Position numbers and translations under genes: made by a program
Shown here: positions 1-18,484 of the stretch, piece after piece
Layout: each line of letters starts with the position of its first letter
How positions within the stretch are numbered: the stretch's first letter is position 1
Origin: Neospora caninum Liverpool
Lineage: Eukaryota; Apicomplexa; Conoidasida; Eucoccidiorida; Sarcocystidae
DNA: 64,000 bases
Direction of reading: 5' to 3'
NCBI RefSeq assembly: GCF_000208865.1
Contig: NC_018390.1
Location: forward strand, 3,304,270-3,368,269
Notes under the pieces: model-generated
What the model was told of the DNA's origin: nothing
The model's database searches: none
What the model saw: the letters and a program-made list of their open reading frames with translations, nothing else

Positions 1-275
1 GAGACGGAAGTGAGAGACAAACGAAGACGGAGATAGCGAGAGAGGGAAACCGACACGTGGCACAGAGATCCAGAGACAAACGCGGAGCGTCAGGTCGCAC
101 GCAGATGCACGCGAAAAAGACAGAGGGAAGCGCGAGGAGAAACAGGGGGAAGCGTGAGGAGAAATGACGGCACTTGGGAGAAGAGACGCGAGACAAGCGG
201 GCGGGGCGGCGAGTCGAGAGAACGAAGGTGGACAAGGAGAGAGCCTTTCTCGCCCCTTTTCTGGCAGTCGCTCAC

Positions 276-5246
<4,971 letters not shown>

Positions 5247-6573
5247 GGTGCCTCCCTCGGTTAGGACAAAAGCGAGGAGGGGTGAGAGTCGCGCAGCTTT
5301 GCATTCTCTTCGATCACCGAATCCTCGCTCAAGTGGTAAAAAGGCGGTCGGTTATCAAGTTTTCTCTTCTTCGTCCCCCTCCGTCGCCTTCTGTCCCTGT
5401 CTCTCTGTTCTCTCTCCGGTGCTCTACCGCCCCCAAGAGTCTCTCGCTGCAGGAAGAGAGAGAACGAGAGAAAAAGGGAGGAGGTCGAGACGGAGAGAGG
5501 AGGAAGACCATGCTCTGCCGCCCTCTCTGCCGCCGTTGGAAGCTAGGGCCTAGACGGAGGAGTCTCTCGCCCGCAAATACCCGCGGAGGAAAGGAGGCAA
5601 ATGCCAGAAATGAGAAGCCGTGGAAAGCCGAAGACAAGAGAAGACCGAAGAACCGAAGAACGCGACAAGCTAGGGAAGATGAGAACAGTTACGGGCGAAG
5701 AAGAGAGAGGAAACGAGGGAGGGGACGCCGGAGGAGGAAACTGAGAGGACAGGGGAAAGGATCCAGAAGGCAGCGTGGACGGAACGCCAAGGGGAGGAGA
5801 GAGACGGTCGCGTGCCACAGTGGGAGAGAGCGCGAGAGAGATCAACGAAGAGACAGGAAGAAAAGAGGGAGGGCGAGCTCCAGAGCGGCGCGGATCATCT
5901 CGCTGGAGAGAAGAAAAACGAACGCGTTGCGTGGCGACTTGGTCTCCACGAAGGTTTTTTCGAGATTTGAAGAGCCAGGCTCTCGTTGGGCCTCGAGAAG
6001 AGTGTCTCTTGCCAGGTCGGCAGAGCCGAGAGAGCGTCAAGCGACAGCCTCCCTGTCCGCCAGGAGGCGATCCGCAGTCCTCTCGATAGGAGTCCTGGAA
6101 AGGCGAGAAGAAACGTGCGATCTCTGGAAACTCCTTTTCGCAGATGCACACGCACAGAAAACGGGACAACGGCGGGCACTCGTTGAGCAAGGGCCATCTA
6201 CTAGCCTCGTTTCAAAAAAGGCTTTCGCATGCAAGGAAAAACGGAAAAAATCCAGCGCGACATGCGTGGCTGGGGGGTCTGTGCTTATCAAGCACGCAAG
6301 GAAACAACTACACATTTATACACACCGAAGCTTGTGAAGGGGATGTGTTCCTCTTTAAAATGGGTTTCGCTTTTCATTTGTCCAAGCCTGGCTGCCTGGA
6401 CCGTCCCTAATAGGGTGACAGGCCACTCGAGCGGTTCTTCTCCTGCCTCACACTTGGGTCGGCGGCCGACCAGCGCGTTCACTGCCGTCCCTTTTTTTTT
6501 CTTATAGAGAGAAATGTGACTCTCTTTCGCCTCGTCCTCCTCTGTGTTGTTTCTGAGTCGCGACTCTCAAAAC
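5247..6573. promoter_or_regulatory. Divergent 5' region between the MORN-SAM gene and TCF25
   Basis: About 1.3 kb between two head-to-head start codons, so it should hold both promoters and 5' UTRs. It is purine-rich on plus from about 5440 to 5900, which matches a minus-strand leader. Long frames here on both strands have no domain and unusual composition, so none is called. No single promoter element can be defended by eye. Confidence 0.5.
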
Positions 6574-9500
6574 ATGTCTCTCCGGCAGATCCGCAAGCTC
6601 CGGGCATCCCGTCAGGGGACTCCGGCAGACCCTCTGCAGGAAAATCCGCATTCCGCGCGCTCCAGCGAGTCTTCAGGTGAAGAGTCACTGCGTGGAAGTT
6701 TTCCCTTCCCGCAGAGCCGACCGAGGTCTGCGTTTTTAGCCGCCGCAGGAGACAGCGAAGAGGACAGCGAAGAAGACAAAGGGAGTGAGGCCCCGAGGCC
6801 GGCGACCGGCGAGGAGACGGCGGCGGGGAGGCGCGAGGCAGACGAGAAGGGAAAGACAGCGGGAGGCGATGCTTCAGGGAGAGGCCAGGAAGCAGAGACT
6901 GATGGAGACGAGATCGCAAGTCGTGAGGCGGCAGTCGGCGAGACCTCGCCCCCCAGGAGACAGAAAGCGAGTTCCGCTGGAAAGAGGAAAAGAAAGAAAA
7001 AGACGCAGCTCTCTCCTGCAAGGGAAGGCGCTGAAACCTCACTGACGGGCCCTCAGGGCTGGCAAGAAAAAGAGAAAACGAGGGATTTCAACTCCAGGGC
7101 AAATGCCGCCGACGAGCTCGGGAACCGAGACTCCAGCACACCCCACAAGCCGGCAGGGACGTACTGCCTGGCCATGGAACGCGCCATGTTCGACACAGAA
7201 GTGGAGCTGAAGCGCATCTTCGGACGCGAAGTCGCTCGGAACCTCGCCGGGAACGCTCGACACAGTCAGTCTCGGTTTCCACGATTCTGGGACAAATGCA
7301 CGGTTTTTCCGCCGATTCAAATAAGCGACACGTGGGAGGTTCACACGGAACAGAGAGGCAGGGACTGCGATCAATGAGCATATCACGGACACATGTCGAT
7401 AGCAGCTTATGCGCACATCCATGCGCATACAACCATTCAGGTAGAGAGTTGACGCGAATGCCCACGCACCGACACACATTTCCACACATGCATTATGTAT
7501 ATATCTTTATATATGTATACATACATGCAAGTATATGTACATATATATGTGTGTATGTGTAGAGATACATATCTATGTGGAGGTGTACGAGAGGTATGTT
7601 ATGTGTGGTATTTTGTTTGCGTGAAATAGGATTGTGTGCGTGTGTGGGGGCAACGCAGGCACTCGGCGAGCGGGACCTACGAGCAGGCGATTTTGGTTGA
7701 TTCCCGATGCAGAAGAGGGCCCGGCAACCCACGAGTACGTGCGGATGGTGAAGGAAGACGACGAAGCTGCGGGCACGGTCGAGTTCGCTCTGCAGTACAC
7801 GCCGTATTACGAGCAGCTTCAGGACGCCTTCCATGCAATTCTACACTCCCACGATCCGCAAAACCTTCAGCAGTTTCTCCTGCGTCACCCGAGACACATT
7901 GATGCCTTGCTGCAGATGTCTGAGGTCTACCGCATGCGGGGCGAGAATGAGACTGCGACTGAGCTGTCAAAGAAGGCTCTCTGTGTGATTCAAAGGAGCT
8001 TTCACCCTGCGTTTTCGCCATTCACGTACACCGCGGAAGGGTTGCCACAGGCAAGTCTGGAGAGGAGCAAGCATGCGGAGGGGTGGAGCGCTGCTGTGGA
8101 TTTTTGGGGCAGGAGCCGTAGACAGGTGAAGAGAACTACCGGTCGCCTGTACATGCGCCACCGCGCGCAGTGGGTTTGTCTGTATGCAGGTTGCCGTCGA
8201 CACGCTAAATCCGTTCAACAAGAACCTCGTCAAGTGCATCGGTCTGTATGGAGCAGCGCTGGCCGACCAGGGCTGTTACCGAACCGCACTCGAAGTGACC
8301 AAACTCTTGGTGGCTATGGATCTGCCCAGGGATGCCTTCCACGCCATGCTGCATCTCGATTACCTTGCCCTCCGGTCGCGGCAATGGCAATTCCTTCAGC
8401 ATTTTTCCCAGACCTTTGTGGAGCAGCATCTGGCATACGTGATTCCCCTCGACCCACCCTCAGAGCGGGGCCATCAAGACTCTCGGGAGACACTGGTGTC
8501 TCGAAAGGACGAAGATTTGAAACTCGTGGACCTGGCGTTCATGCTACCAAATTTCGCGTTCTCAACGGCACTTTCTATCGCACTCCACGCTACCCAACGT
8601 AGGTCCAAGAACACAAGTAGTGACGAATAGGCTTGCCAGTCTGCAAGGTGATAGGGCAAGCATTTTCCCGTTGTAGGCCTTGCGTTTCTCTGCCGCCGTT
8701 TGCAGGAGAGTGCTCGGAAGACATCAAGACGATTACGGCCGACGAACTCCTTGCTGTCTGCATGCCGTCCACCAGGGAGAGACAAACTGGAAACGAGAGC
8801 CAATTGCACCACCTCCTGTTGATGCGTGCCATACTCCTCTTCCCTGCCTTCGTCCGGAAGCTGCTGCAGAAGATTGGTGTTAATGGATCTCAGAAGGTAG
8901 CAGGTAAGCTGCAGCCCATCATGCAGTCTTCGCCTCTGCCTTACCAATCTTACCCGATGCGTGGCGTATGCGGACTGTCAATGTGTGGCTCAGGATCCCC
9001 CTACCCTTGTCTAAGCTGGGAAGCTCTCCTTTTTTCTGTTCCACTATGGGACAGTTCCAACTTCGCGCATCACAGGTTCGTCAACAAAGTCTCGCGCTGA
9101 CCGTTAGGGCTATCACTGACACGACCTTCGGATGCAGATAGAGGGTTAAGTTGTAACGGTTCACGCTCTTCAACCACGCAGGAGATATAACTTGTGTGCA
9201 AACGAGAGGGCGCGCTGCCATAGGCCACGCTGGCACTCACGCGCGAGCACAGCCCAGTTCCTGAAACTGAACAGGACTTTTTGAATGAACGTTGGAAGTT
9301 GATTTAGCTACCGCTCGGACATACCTTTTCTTTGGGTCCCGTTCTCCAAATTGTAATCTGATACCAGGTACTCTGATGTCTTGGCCCTTCTCCTCAATTG
9401 CTACGTCCAAAAGGCTCACGACGTGTGGCGGGCGGATGCCGTGCAGCGTTGGCTGCATGGATGCACAGCGCATCTCCGGCATTTATACAACTCTTCTCCA

Positions 9501-10246
9501 CGTAAGCATAATTGCAACGCGTGTAGCGTCCTCTCGCATAGAGAAACTATGACGTAAGCAGATGCATCTCTCGTGCATCTTGCCTTTTCTATTCAGAGAT
9601 AAAGGAATTCGCACGGCGGTGGTCGCGTTCCTCTTTCCTGTTCGATGTGAGCCGGTACAAGGACGTCCGGGTGTCGGAATTCGATCGGATCCCAACCCCT
9701 CCGGCATTTTTGATGGATGCCCATCACGCGGTGACTGAGGCTGGAGCAGGGCACCGAAACAGACGAGTGCAGTACGTCTCCATTAACTCTAGCCCGATTA
9801 TCATCTTCTTTGAGACTCTTCTCCCGTGGACAGAGCTCGACCAGACGGGTAAGCATTTGGGTCACCCATTCCTCGACTGTGACGCCACACGAAAAACCGA
9901 CGCACCGAGCGTGCCTCCTAATGTCGCATGTGGACATTTTAAGTCTAGTCTAAGCATATCCTGTTGTCTGACGGCAATTGTGCGATTGCAAGCAACACGT
10001 ACTGAAATGATTGTGCGCGCTCTGGTGCCCTCAGGTCTTAGAGCCGAGCCACAGCATGTGAGCGTTTTGGCAAGATCACTTCTTTCTGCTCTCTGCGAGA
10101 TAGCGACCTTCGCGTGGAAGGCAGTTCAAAATCTTGGTCCTTTTATTAGGCGCTGGCTCGCAGACTCCAGTCCTCGAACCATCACCCGCGTCCCATCGAG
10201 CAGTGACGCGCCCCACGTTGGGAACGCACCCTCAGTCCAGAACTGA
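6574..10246 (+). CDS. TCF25: TCF25 (NULP1) family protein
   Basis: Exons 6574-7264, 7659-8050, 8190-8598, 8706-8903, 8994-9075 (weak), 9368-9501, 9597-9848 and 10035-10246 give 789 residues. The N-terminus MSLRQIRKLR resembles the family start, followed by an acidic and Lys-rich low-complexity stretch with a KRKRKKK nuclear-signal-like run. The Tcf25 domain shows RHPRHIDALLQMSEVYR, RSFHPAF, GCYRTALEVTKLL, FSTALSIAL, ALLLNCYVQKAHDVWRAD and IIIFFETLLPW. Human TCF25 has 676 residues. In other eukaryotes TCF25 (Rqc1 in yeast) is linked to ribosome-associated quality control; that role is inferred here. Intron 2 appears to use a GC donor. The exon at 8994-9075 fits the phase but has weak splice signals. 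Confidence 0.92.
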
Positions 10247-12294
10247 ATGCTAAAAAGTGTACGACCAACAAGCGGTTCTACGCCATACGTGTACGTAATG
10301 GTAAGAAACAGGTCATGTGCTGAGACCGTGCTCGCGCTATCTCACATAGTAGTTTGTCTGAAATCGCCGTCGGAGTGGAGCGTGGCTTCGCGCGTTGCAC
10401 TAGACGGTAAACCCGCGTCCTGGATAGTTTGGTAGTGCTATTTTCTGTTTGTTTTCAATTTTTCTTGCGGTGCTGCCTACGGGCTTGAGTTGTATCTGAA
10501 AAGTACTTTTCAATGCAGCGTTGCGGGTTTCTTTGGATCGAGATCACTAGGTACCTGGCATGTCGTTATAAACGACTTGCCCATTGAGAGCGATTGTGCC
10601 ACATCCGGAGATCTCCGCGCCAGGAAGTCTGTATCGAGAGGCTAACGTTGCAATCGGTGGCTTAACGCCCTATGAGGACACCAGCTACCTTTCTGCAATC
10701 TGTTGTCAGTGTCATGTCGTTGTGGCAATACCGTACTGAACTCACGTGCGACGGGTCGCAGGAAATCACACGAACTGCACTGCATACGCCCTGGTCCGTA
10801 TGCTAACCTGGGAGGTGGACAGGTGTTGCAGATAAAAACAGTGTTAGAAGAGGTATGAAGTACCAGCCGCAACCTGGTCGAGTCACCGTTAATTACAAGC
10901 GTTGCCACTCAGTCCTATGGTGGCGTACCGTTTCCAGGGTCGTCGCATTCGCACTCCTGACAAAATGTGTAGTCTGATTAAAAATAAAAACGGTCGTGCC
11001 ACATTTCCCGCCATTTTGCGCCACGAACACCGCATACCGGTCACGAGGAAACCCTGTTCGGTCTGGCGGAAGGCTGGCGAGGGTGTGTGTTAATCCATTA
11101 CACTGGAAAGGGGAAAGACGCTGTTCTCTTACCAGGCGCGCATCCTGTATTTGTAGCAACGAAACATGTGCAGATGAAGGTACACGATCTATGAGGGCAA
11201 ATCTGATGGAAATACCTGTCGCTACAGGCGCACAGCACCGCTGGCACACCTGGGCAGAAATGTGACGCCAGTTCGTAGCATGAGCTCATCATACGAAAAT
11301 CCTCACCTCGGGCGTGCATGTTAATGCTTTGGCTACCCCGGCAAATCCGGCGACCAGAGCAGCTGTAATGGGAACGCGCATTAGCTTCATCCTCACTCCA
11401 GTGTCGTAACTACAAGATGTGTCTAGTGCCGAAGGAGGCCGACAACCGTACGAGAGTCTTGTTAGCAGCTGCCTTGAAGACAACTGGAATTAATAGTACT
11501 CTCTCATGTTGCATGAGGGAGCAGGCTGGCGACCTGTACATACACTCGAAGACCGGAGGCGGTCGGACGTGCTGAAGGTCAAAATTAAGCGCACGTGTGT
11601 CAGTTCGATGCTGTAGGTCGTGTTGCCAGCAGCTGAGGCGGGCAGCGCGAAACTATATGTTTTCCGGTCCCATGAATTAACGGGCTAGTAGTGCAAGTGA
11701 CTCATCACAGGGTTGCTTCTTTCCTTTTGGTCAATTAGCCGGGGGTGACGGAACGTCACCCGCTGGGCCTCAGCTTCGGGAGCCCCTTGCAGTCCGGCCT
11801 GCAGCCAGCCGGCGCAATGTGGCTGACTTTGGCCAGCAAATGGAACAACGAGGTAGAAACTAGAAGTCGTTATTGCATGCATCAATTGAGCCTTTGCACG
11901 AAGTGTCATGAGGGCAGATTGCTTTTGACCGGAGTACCAAAATGTGGACGACCAGACCGAAGTGTTCGACTTTGCGTGGCTTGCGCGATGTTCTGAATGT
12001 ACGGATACTGTCGCATGCACACGGACGGGTTGTTGCCGAGTGAGTGAAAAGCGAAGCGAGCCTCTAGTTTTTTCCAATTTTCCAGTCAACAACGGGTGCA
12101 TCTTTCACTACACAGTTCCTTCTGAGAAACGTAGTTGTCCGTTTCTCCAAGCATCAACCGCTGGAGAAGTCTGCTCTCATGTGCGGCTTATCTCCAGAAC
12201 TTATTCTTGGCGTGTTCTCGGCGCTTGGCGGGTTTGTGGCTGAACGGAGGGCTTACTATTGAAACACAACTCAGTTCCGCCGCACTCACCGAAA
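10247..12294. other. Spacer between TCF25 and the PITH gene
   Basis: About 2 kb between two tandem plus-strand genes. It has no microsatellites, no frame above about 140 codons, and no recognisable domain or tRNA. It should hold the TCF25 3' UTR and the PITH promoter. Nothing else is supported. Confidence 0.6.
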
Positions 12295-14715
12295 ATGCCA
12301 GGTGTTCATGGGCCACAATGTGGCTGCAGACACGAGACCGAACTGAAAGGTGCTCAATTCCTCTTGCCGTATATCAACCTCGAGGGTGTTCGGGGACTTA
12401 ACGAGCAGGTACGACGTCCTTAAGTCCTACGAGCCACAGCGCAGCACTGAAAAAATCTCAAGCAGTCTTTCGCGTGCCGCACAGAAAGGAATACTTTCTT
12501 CAACTCTACAGCAGAATGTGCCGCGTACCTTTCCACCGTTTCGTCTTCCGCTCTTTACAGTCTCGATATCCATTAAATCGCACCAGGCTGTATTCATCGT
12601 GTGTTCACTTCGCAGGTTCCGAATTCGGCAAGAACAATTTTCAAGTCATACGAGGACCGACTGGATGAGACGAAATTCTGCCGCAGTGAAGAGGACGACC
12701 CTGAGCTGGTATGAGCTGTCCCTTCATTTCGGATCCGATCGGAGAATGCGTCGAAAGACCCATACCCTCGCATCCGTCCACTCTCTGTTTGTTCTAAATA
12801 GACACGCGTATCTTCGAAAGAAACGAACTGCGCATTCCAGTCGCGTTGCTGCTTTCTATGTCTGCCCGGTTTTTGCAGATGATCCACATCCCTTTTAAAT
12901 CCCCTTGTAAGGTGAGAGTTGGTGATCGCCACTTCGTCCCGCTTCTTTGCTGTTGAACCCTGTGTGTGACCCGGCCACTGTCCTAATACTTTGGTTCAGG
13001 GTGATGCTTAGCACTGCATTTGATTCGTATTGTCAAAAAAGACTCCCTTAGTTCGGTTATAACACTTGTAGACTTCCATCTCATTGCCAGACAAAATTTT
13101 TTATTAGTCAACCAGACGTGCGATTTCGTCCAGGACACGAAGCATGCAGGTGCTCAAAAGACGGTTGAGAACCCTTGCACTGTTCCTGCGTTGCAATTGT
13201 CCTTTCCTGTGTACAGATAGCCAGTCTTCATCTCATTGGTGGCGATAATGGTCGCTCCCCTGCCTCTGTCAAGATTTATGCGGACCAAGAAACTCTGGAT
13301 TTCAGCACGTAGGTCTTCCACACTCTCTTCCTCCAGTGTTTCTTCAAGACAACTTGAGTTTCTCTTTTTCTTCCCCCTGTGTTTGCAATTTGGGTTTCAG
13401 TCGCCTGTCCCACTTCAGCCTTTGACAGTGACTGCGTAGAATATGCCCAAACTGCGAGGCGTCCCGAAACGGACGTTGGTTCGTGTTCTCCGCGTGTCTC
13501 CATTGTTGCTTTTCTTCTGAGGGTCGCGTCATGCACTTCATCGCGTGTTTTTGTTCGCCCTCGTTTCTCCTCAGAGTCCACGACACCCCATGCGTTCAGG
13601 AAGTGGAGCTCGTTACCGACTTTCACGGCGCTGTCGAGTACCCTCTAAAGGTGCGAGGATAGTTTGCCCATTTTGCCACTTGAGTTGAGCCCAGGCTCCA
13701 TTCGAAAAGCGTATTTCCTTGAATACCTAAATTCCCAACACTTTTCGCTCACGCAAAATCCGAAGCTCTAGCCAGAGACCCGGTATCGGCTGCCTTGAGT
13801 TGTCTCTGTTGCCAGCGTCCTACATGTATCTATCTGCCTATCGATCTACCTATATATGTGTATATACATTTATGTATTTGTTCGTGGATTACGCGTTTGC
13901 GTTGCGTGGCTGAAACGCGTTCGCCCGAAAAGCCGGCCGTCGGTTTGCCGTCTTCGTCTTCGTCTGCAGGTGACGAAACTCCAGAATGTGACGTGTCTCA
14001 CTCTCTTCTTCCCCCAAAATATGGGGGGCGACTGTCTGGAGCTCTTCTACATCGGTGAGTGAAAATCGTCCCGCTTTGAATACCAAAGGAAAATGCTCAC
14101 ATGCATCCATAGGCGCCTAGCGTCCGACGTTTCTTCTCTTGTGGAGACAAACCGACGTGTAGATCTCTTTGGTCTTTGCACCTGGTCGGCAAGCTGCACG
14201 CAGACCACTTTTCTCTCCTGTGTAAAGCAGCTTCAGTTCGCCCTCTTGAAGTGCACAGCAGCGACACTTTGCGCGTCTGCAGCGTTGCTTCCCCCCTCGT
14301 TTTTCCTTCCGCCACCACGGACGTGGAGTGCGTCCTCCTGCGTCTATCGCGCTCCATGTTTTGCTTCGTTTCTCCGCATTTCCGCAGGACTTCGAGGGGA
14401 AGGCTCCAACTACCAACGAAGAGCAGTCGTAACCGTAAGCGAAAAACGCTATATACATATATATACATATAACAAATGCACGTACTTGCCGGTTGTATAG
14501 ACGCGCACAGGAGTAGCTCAGCTTTTTTTCGAGCCCCCGAACGAAGCAGACGCGTCGGCTGTCCTCGCGCTCGGCGTGTCGATTCCTGTGTCGCCTGCTC
14601 TTTTCCAATTTCGGCCTTTTTTTGCCAGGTGTACGAAGCGAACGCAAACCCGGCGGACCACGAGGTGGCTACGGAACACGGAATCCAGGCTACAGCTATG
14701 GAAGAAGGAAATTGA
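12295..14715 (+). CDS. PITHD1: PITH-domain protein, PITHD1 type
   Basis: Eight exons: 12295-12408, 12616-12708, 12879-12911, 13217-13308, 13575-13650, 13970-14054, 14388-14434 and 14629-14715. All junctions are GT-AG with matching phases, giving 208 residues (human PITHD1 has 211). The order of blocks follows the family: a His/Cys-containing start (MPGVHGPQCGCRHE), YINLEGVRGLNE, DDPELMIHIPF, ASLHLIGGDNG, VELVTDFHGAVEYPL, LQNVTCLTLFFPQNMGG, LFYIGLRGEG and YEANANPADHEV. The PITH fold binds the proteasome in TXNL1; PITHD1 has no thioredoxin domain, and none is present here. Proteasome-linked or signalling function is inference. Exon 3 is only 33 nt. Confidence 0.95.
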
Positions 14716-16223
14716 CGCGTGCGAGAAAACGGGAAGCACGAGACTTGATGCGGGAAATACGACACGGGCACAGCGCGGAACGGCAGGCAAACACGCAGTG
14801 TCTGCCAAAAGGGAAAAGAGGAACGGAGAAGGACGAACAGGGAACCGGAAGGGGGTTTTTGCTTCTCGCCAGGAACCACATGCACTTACTGCAAGACAAA
14901 GGAAAGAGACAAGAACGCGGCGAACTAGGGAATCTCGCAGATCGAGAAACGTCTTTTTTCCCCCGAGAGTCTGTGAAGGGACTTAAAACGCTGTGTGGTC
15001 TCGCGACGCGCGCTCGAACTTCGCTTTTCGTACGTGGAACGCCTCAGGCCTTTTCTCCGTTGCGGCCGAAACGCCACATCGATGGCGTACGTGGAAATAA
15101 CATATCTGTCTATCTCTAAATATATATATATATATATACTAAAGTGGCCATGCATCGACGCGAGCATTTTCGTAGACCTTTCTCTGTGTGCGCCATCTGT
15201 GCGGAGAGTTTCGATCGTCTCTCCCTCTCTCGTTCTTGATGCCGACCCATCAGTGTATGCGTGTCTGGACGTTTCCACTCCTCGCTGCATAGTCGCCTGC
15301 CTGGCCGTCCGGATGGATCGGAACAGATATGAACTGAATTGTTGTATTTCTGAAGAGATATCTGTGTGTCCATGTCTACGTGTCGCTATGGATGTACACG
15401 GAGGTCAAAGACGGACACCGCTATCTTGTGCTTTGTAAATAAAAATTCGCAGTTCCTTACCTGCGAAACTCGGCGTGTGCGTGGCCTCTAGTGTTTTCCC
15501 GCTGTCTCTGCGCACGTCCGTGTTTCAAGAAACCGGAACCGATAGGTCGCTATAATCCCCGATTTTTCCTTCCAGGTTCGGGCCCTGACCCCCACGGGGC
15601 TGCCTCGCCTGCAACGCCCCGTCGAAGAGACTTCGCATTTGTGTGCCGATATTTGCTTGCAGACTGTGTCAGCCAATTTGTTGGATAGCCGAGCCGTTGG
15701 GACACACACTTCTCTCCCAGGTTTTAACGCATCGGCCACATTCATGGCTGTACTCGTTGGCGTCTCCACAGTTACACTGTGTAGGTAACTAGACGTATGT
15801 AGAATGTATGCATTTACATGCATAGATAAGAATATGAAAATTTAAATACACGCTTATGAATACATCTGTGTGTGCGGATTCTACGATGATCGAGTCACAT
15901 CCTCTTCCGTCCTGGCACAGGCGATCACGCCGCGGTGTCCGGTCTCCCTGCTCTGCTTCCTCCAAGAGGCGCTGTACCCTACAGGTCTGTTTCCAGGAGC
16001 GCTCCGTGCCGTTTCCTTTCACGGGAACAGTGCGAGGCAGTCTTCGCGCGCAAGAAATCCTTTCGATTACAAGTACCAGTTGCTGTCTCATATATACAGT
16101 CGCGCTGCAGATAGGAAATCAAAATACCTGAGGAGCTCAGCGGCTCGGGTCTCGCAAATGGATCACATCGGCCGGCAAAGCCAACCGCGCCTCCGCCCAA
16201 ACCCCACTGCATGCAAGAACATA

Positions 16224-16241
16224 TCTATATTTCTCTCTCTC

Positions 16242-16278
<37 letters not shown>
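16224..16278. repeat. (CT)n / (TA)n microsatellite
   Basis: CT repeats lead into about 34 bases of TA repeats, in the 3' spacer between the PITH and hnRNP U-like genes. Confidence 0.95.
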
Positions 16279-16279
<1 letters not shown>

Positions 16280-16532
16280 TGCACGGGTACGAGCATGCGG
16301 CAGCGCTCTCAGATTGAAGCTGCGCTCCAAGTGACAAAGTGTGTGTACACATGAGCAAATACGCAATTGCCTCACCCCTGCGTTCACTAAAAACACACAC
16401 AGATCTACCTATTTCAGCAGATGCTTTCCGAAAGTGCATGCATCGGCCGAAACGAGGAAAGCATCGAGAGCGAACACACATTCCTGTTGCTTCTACGCAC
16501 CAGCTGGCCGCTGTAAAACGCATTCTCTCTCT

Positions 16533-16555
16533 CCCCCCCCCCCCTCCCCCCCCCC
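16533..16555. repeat. Poly-C run
   Basis: C tract with one internal T, downstream of the hnRNP U-like stop codon; it is G-rich on the transcribed minus strand. Confidence 0.95.
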
Positions 16556-16906
16556 AAACAGATGGCGGGCCGCCTCTTCCCATCACAGTTTTAAGAATCT
16601 GCAGCTTTCGTCTCGGCCTCGTTGAAATTCCGGAAGAGAAGGCGACGCACAGAGTGCATGGTGGGAAAGAAAGAGTCGGAAATCCCGCTCGGCGACGCCG
16701 TCGGTCCCGTCTCTTTCCTTGCGTTTCCCGTTCCGTCTTGGATCAGTAAACGAAGGCCTGGACGACTAAAACGACACAAGGACGAGTTTCGATCTGCCGT
16801 GTTTTGCATGCAGATCCGACGACAGCCTTCTTGGCAAAAGACTGTCGGGGCACTGTCGCACCGCGCGTCTTCCCCACAGATCTGCTGTCTCCTCTGTCTC
16901 CCCTTT

Positions 16907-17859
16907 TCAGTAGCGTGGCGGGCCGCCGCCCATGTACCCAGGTCCGCTCCCCCTGCCTCTACCTCCGAAGCCGTAGCCTCCGTAGGCATTTGGAAAGTTT
17001 TGGGGCGCACGCTCCCTCGGCCCCCACGCGCGATCTTGAGCGTTTGCCTGCCACTCACATCCGGGTCCTCGTTGAAATTCGTTTCCGTAACTCGCGTAAG
17101 GAGCGTTGGGACCTCGCCAGCTCTCGCCTTGGCGATACGCCGGATGGCCTTCCCAGTCCCGACGAGGATAGCTCTGGTCGTACTCGTGGCGTGCGCGCTT
17201 GCCTCCACCTGGGAAACCGCCAGGAGCGTACTCCACACGTCTTTCGCCGTGGCCGCCCTGGGATCTGTCTCCCCAAGCTGGAGGGAATTGCGGACCTCCG
17301 CCCCACGACTCGCGTCCGTCGTTCCAGGCTCCACCGGATCCTTGATGGCGGGTCTGGTTGTGGCCGGGGTAGCCGTCGCCCCGCGCTTCTGGGAAGTCTC
17401 GGGGGCGTTTCGCGTTCCGAAAATCCTTCTCGCATGCAAACTCCGCGGCCTGCCGGCTCTCCATGTGGGGTTTTGGCTGATTGCCGCTCTGCACACACAC
17501 ACGCACCATTCACAGACCCGGCCAAACACAAAACTCGACAGGACAAAAATCACCAAAAAACCATGTCACCCATATGCCTCTATCCTTATCTGTGCAGTGA
17601 TGTACCGAGACATGTGTGTGTGTGTGTGTCTGTGTCTGTGTGTGTGGTGTACGAGACAGGATGTCTGTGAGGAGTGAGATGGAACCAAGCCTGCGAACGC
17701 AGGAAAAAGGACATCGCCAAGGACAAACCTCGGCAGTGACGCGCGCACAAAGAACCGAATCGACTCTTGCATACAAAGATACCGATGTGAGTACCACTTG
17801 AAACAAAACGCACGTACCAACTGCCTGTTCACATGTAAGTACATCCATCAATGTAGACC

Positions 17860-17891
<32 letters not shown>

Positions 17892-18427
17892 GGTGCGTAC
17901 AAATATACATATTTCACCCTTTCTCGCTCTCTCTCTCTCTATATATATATATGTAGATGTGAATCCGCCGGTCGCTGTGGAGCCTCAACACAAGGTCTTT
18001 GTCTCTGCATGCGCGTTGGGGATGTGTAGTAGGTTACCGCGTGTGGATTTTCGCGTTTGAAGCGTCGTCCTTCGTCGTTCATTCGCCGCACTTCGTGGCG
18101 ACTGTCTTGCTCGGGCATTTCGGGGTACTCGATCTGGGTGAACCCGTCATCGTAAGCAGGAAGCGAAAAGGCTGCCTGAAGAAACGCGAAGCGCGCGAAG
18201 CACGACTCGTGGGGAATGTAGGCCGCGGGGCGAAGCGGCCAACAGAGAGTGCGCGAAACACAGAGCAACGCAGAATGGAAACAGATAAAAACAGACAGGC
18301 GCACCTGCCGCAGACGCCGGAAAAGACGAACATACGCTGAGAGTTTCCAAGAACCGCTGAAACAGGTATCAACGTCTTCACTCAGATTCCAAGACAAGCA
18401 CCTCAATACCACAAATATATATACATA

Positions 18428-18484
<57 letters not shown>

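Larger units (their letters stand above)
14716..16906. other. Tail-to-tail spacer between the PITH and hnRNP U-like genes
   Basis: Both flanking genes end into this 2.2 kb stretch, so it holds two 3' UTRs. It contains a short (TA)n at 15119-15140, a (CT)n/(TA)n tract at about 16224-16278 and a poly-C run at 16533-16555. No coding exon is supported. Confidence 0.6.

Noticed and set aside
1..275. Further coding exon of the MORN-SAM gene
   Set aside because: The frame after the GTGAGC donor at 275 is CT-rich on minus and has no acceptor or domain; it looks like intron.
16622..17677. 351-codon plus-strand frame
   Set aside because: It is antisense to the RG-rich last exon of the hnRNP U-like gene, whose frame is clearly the coding one.
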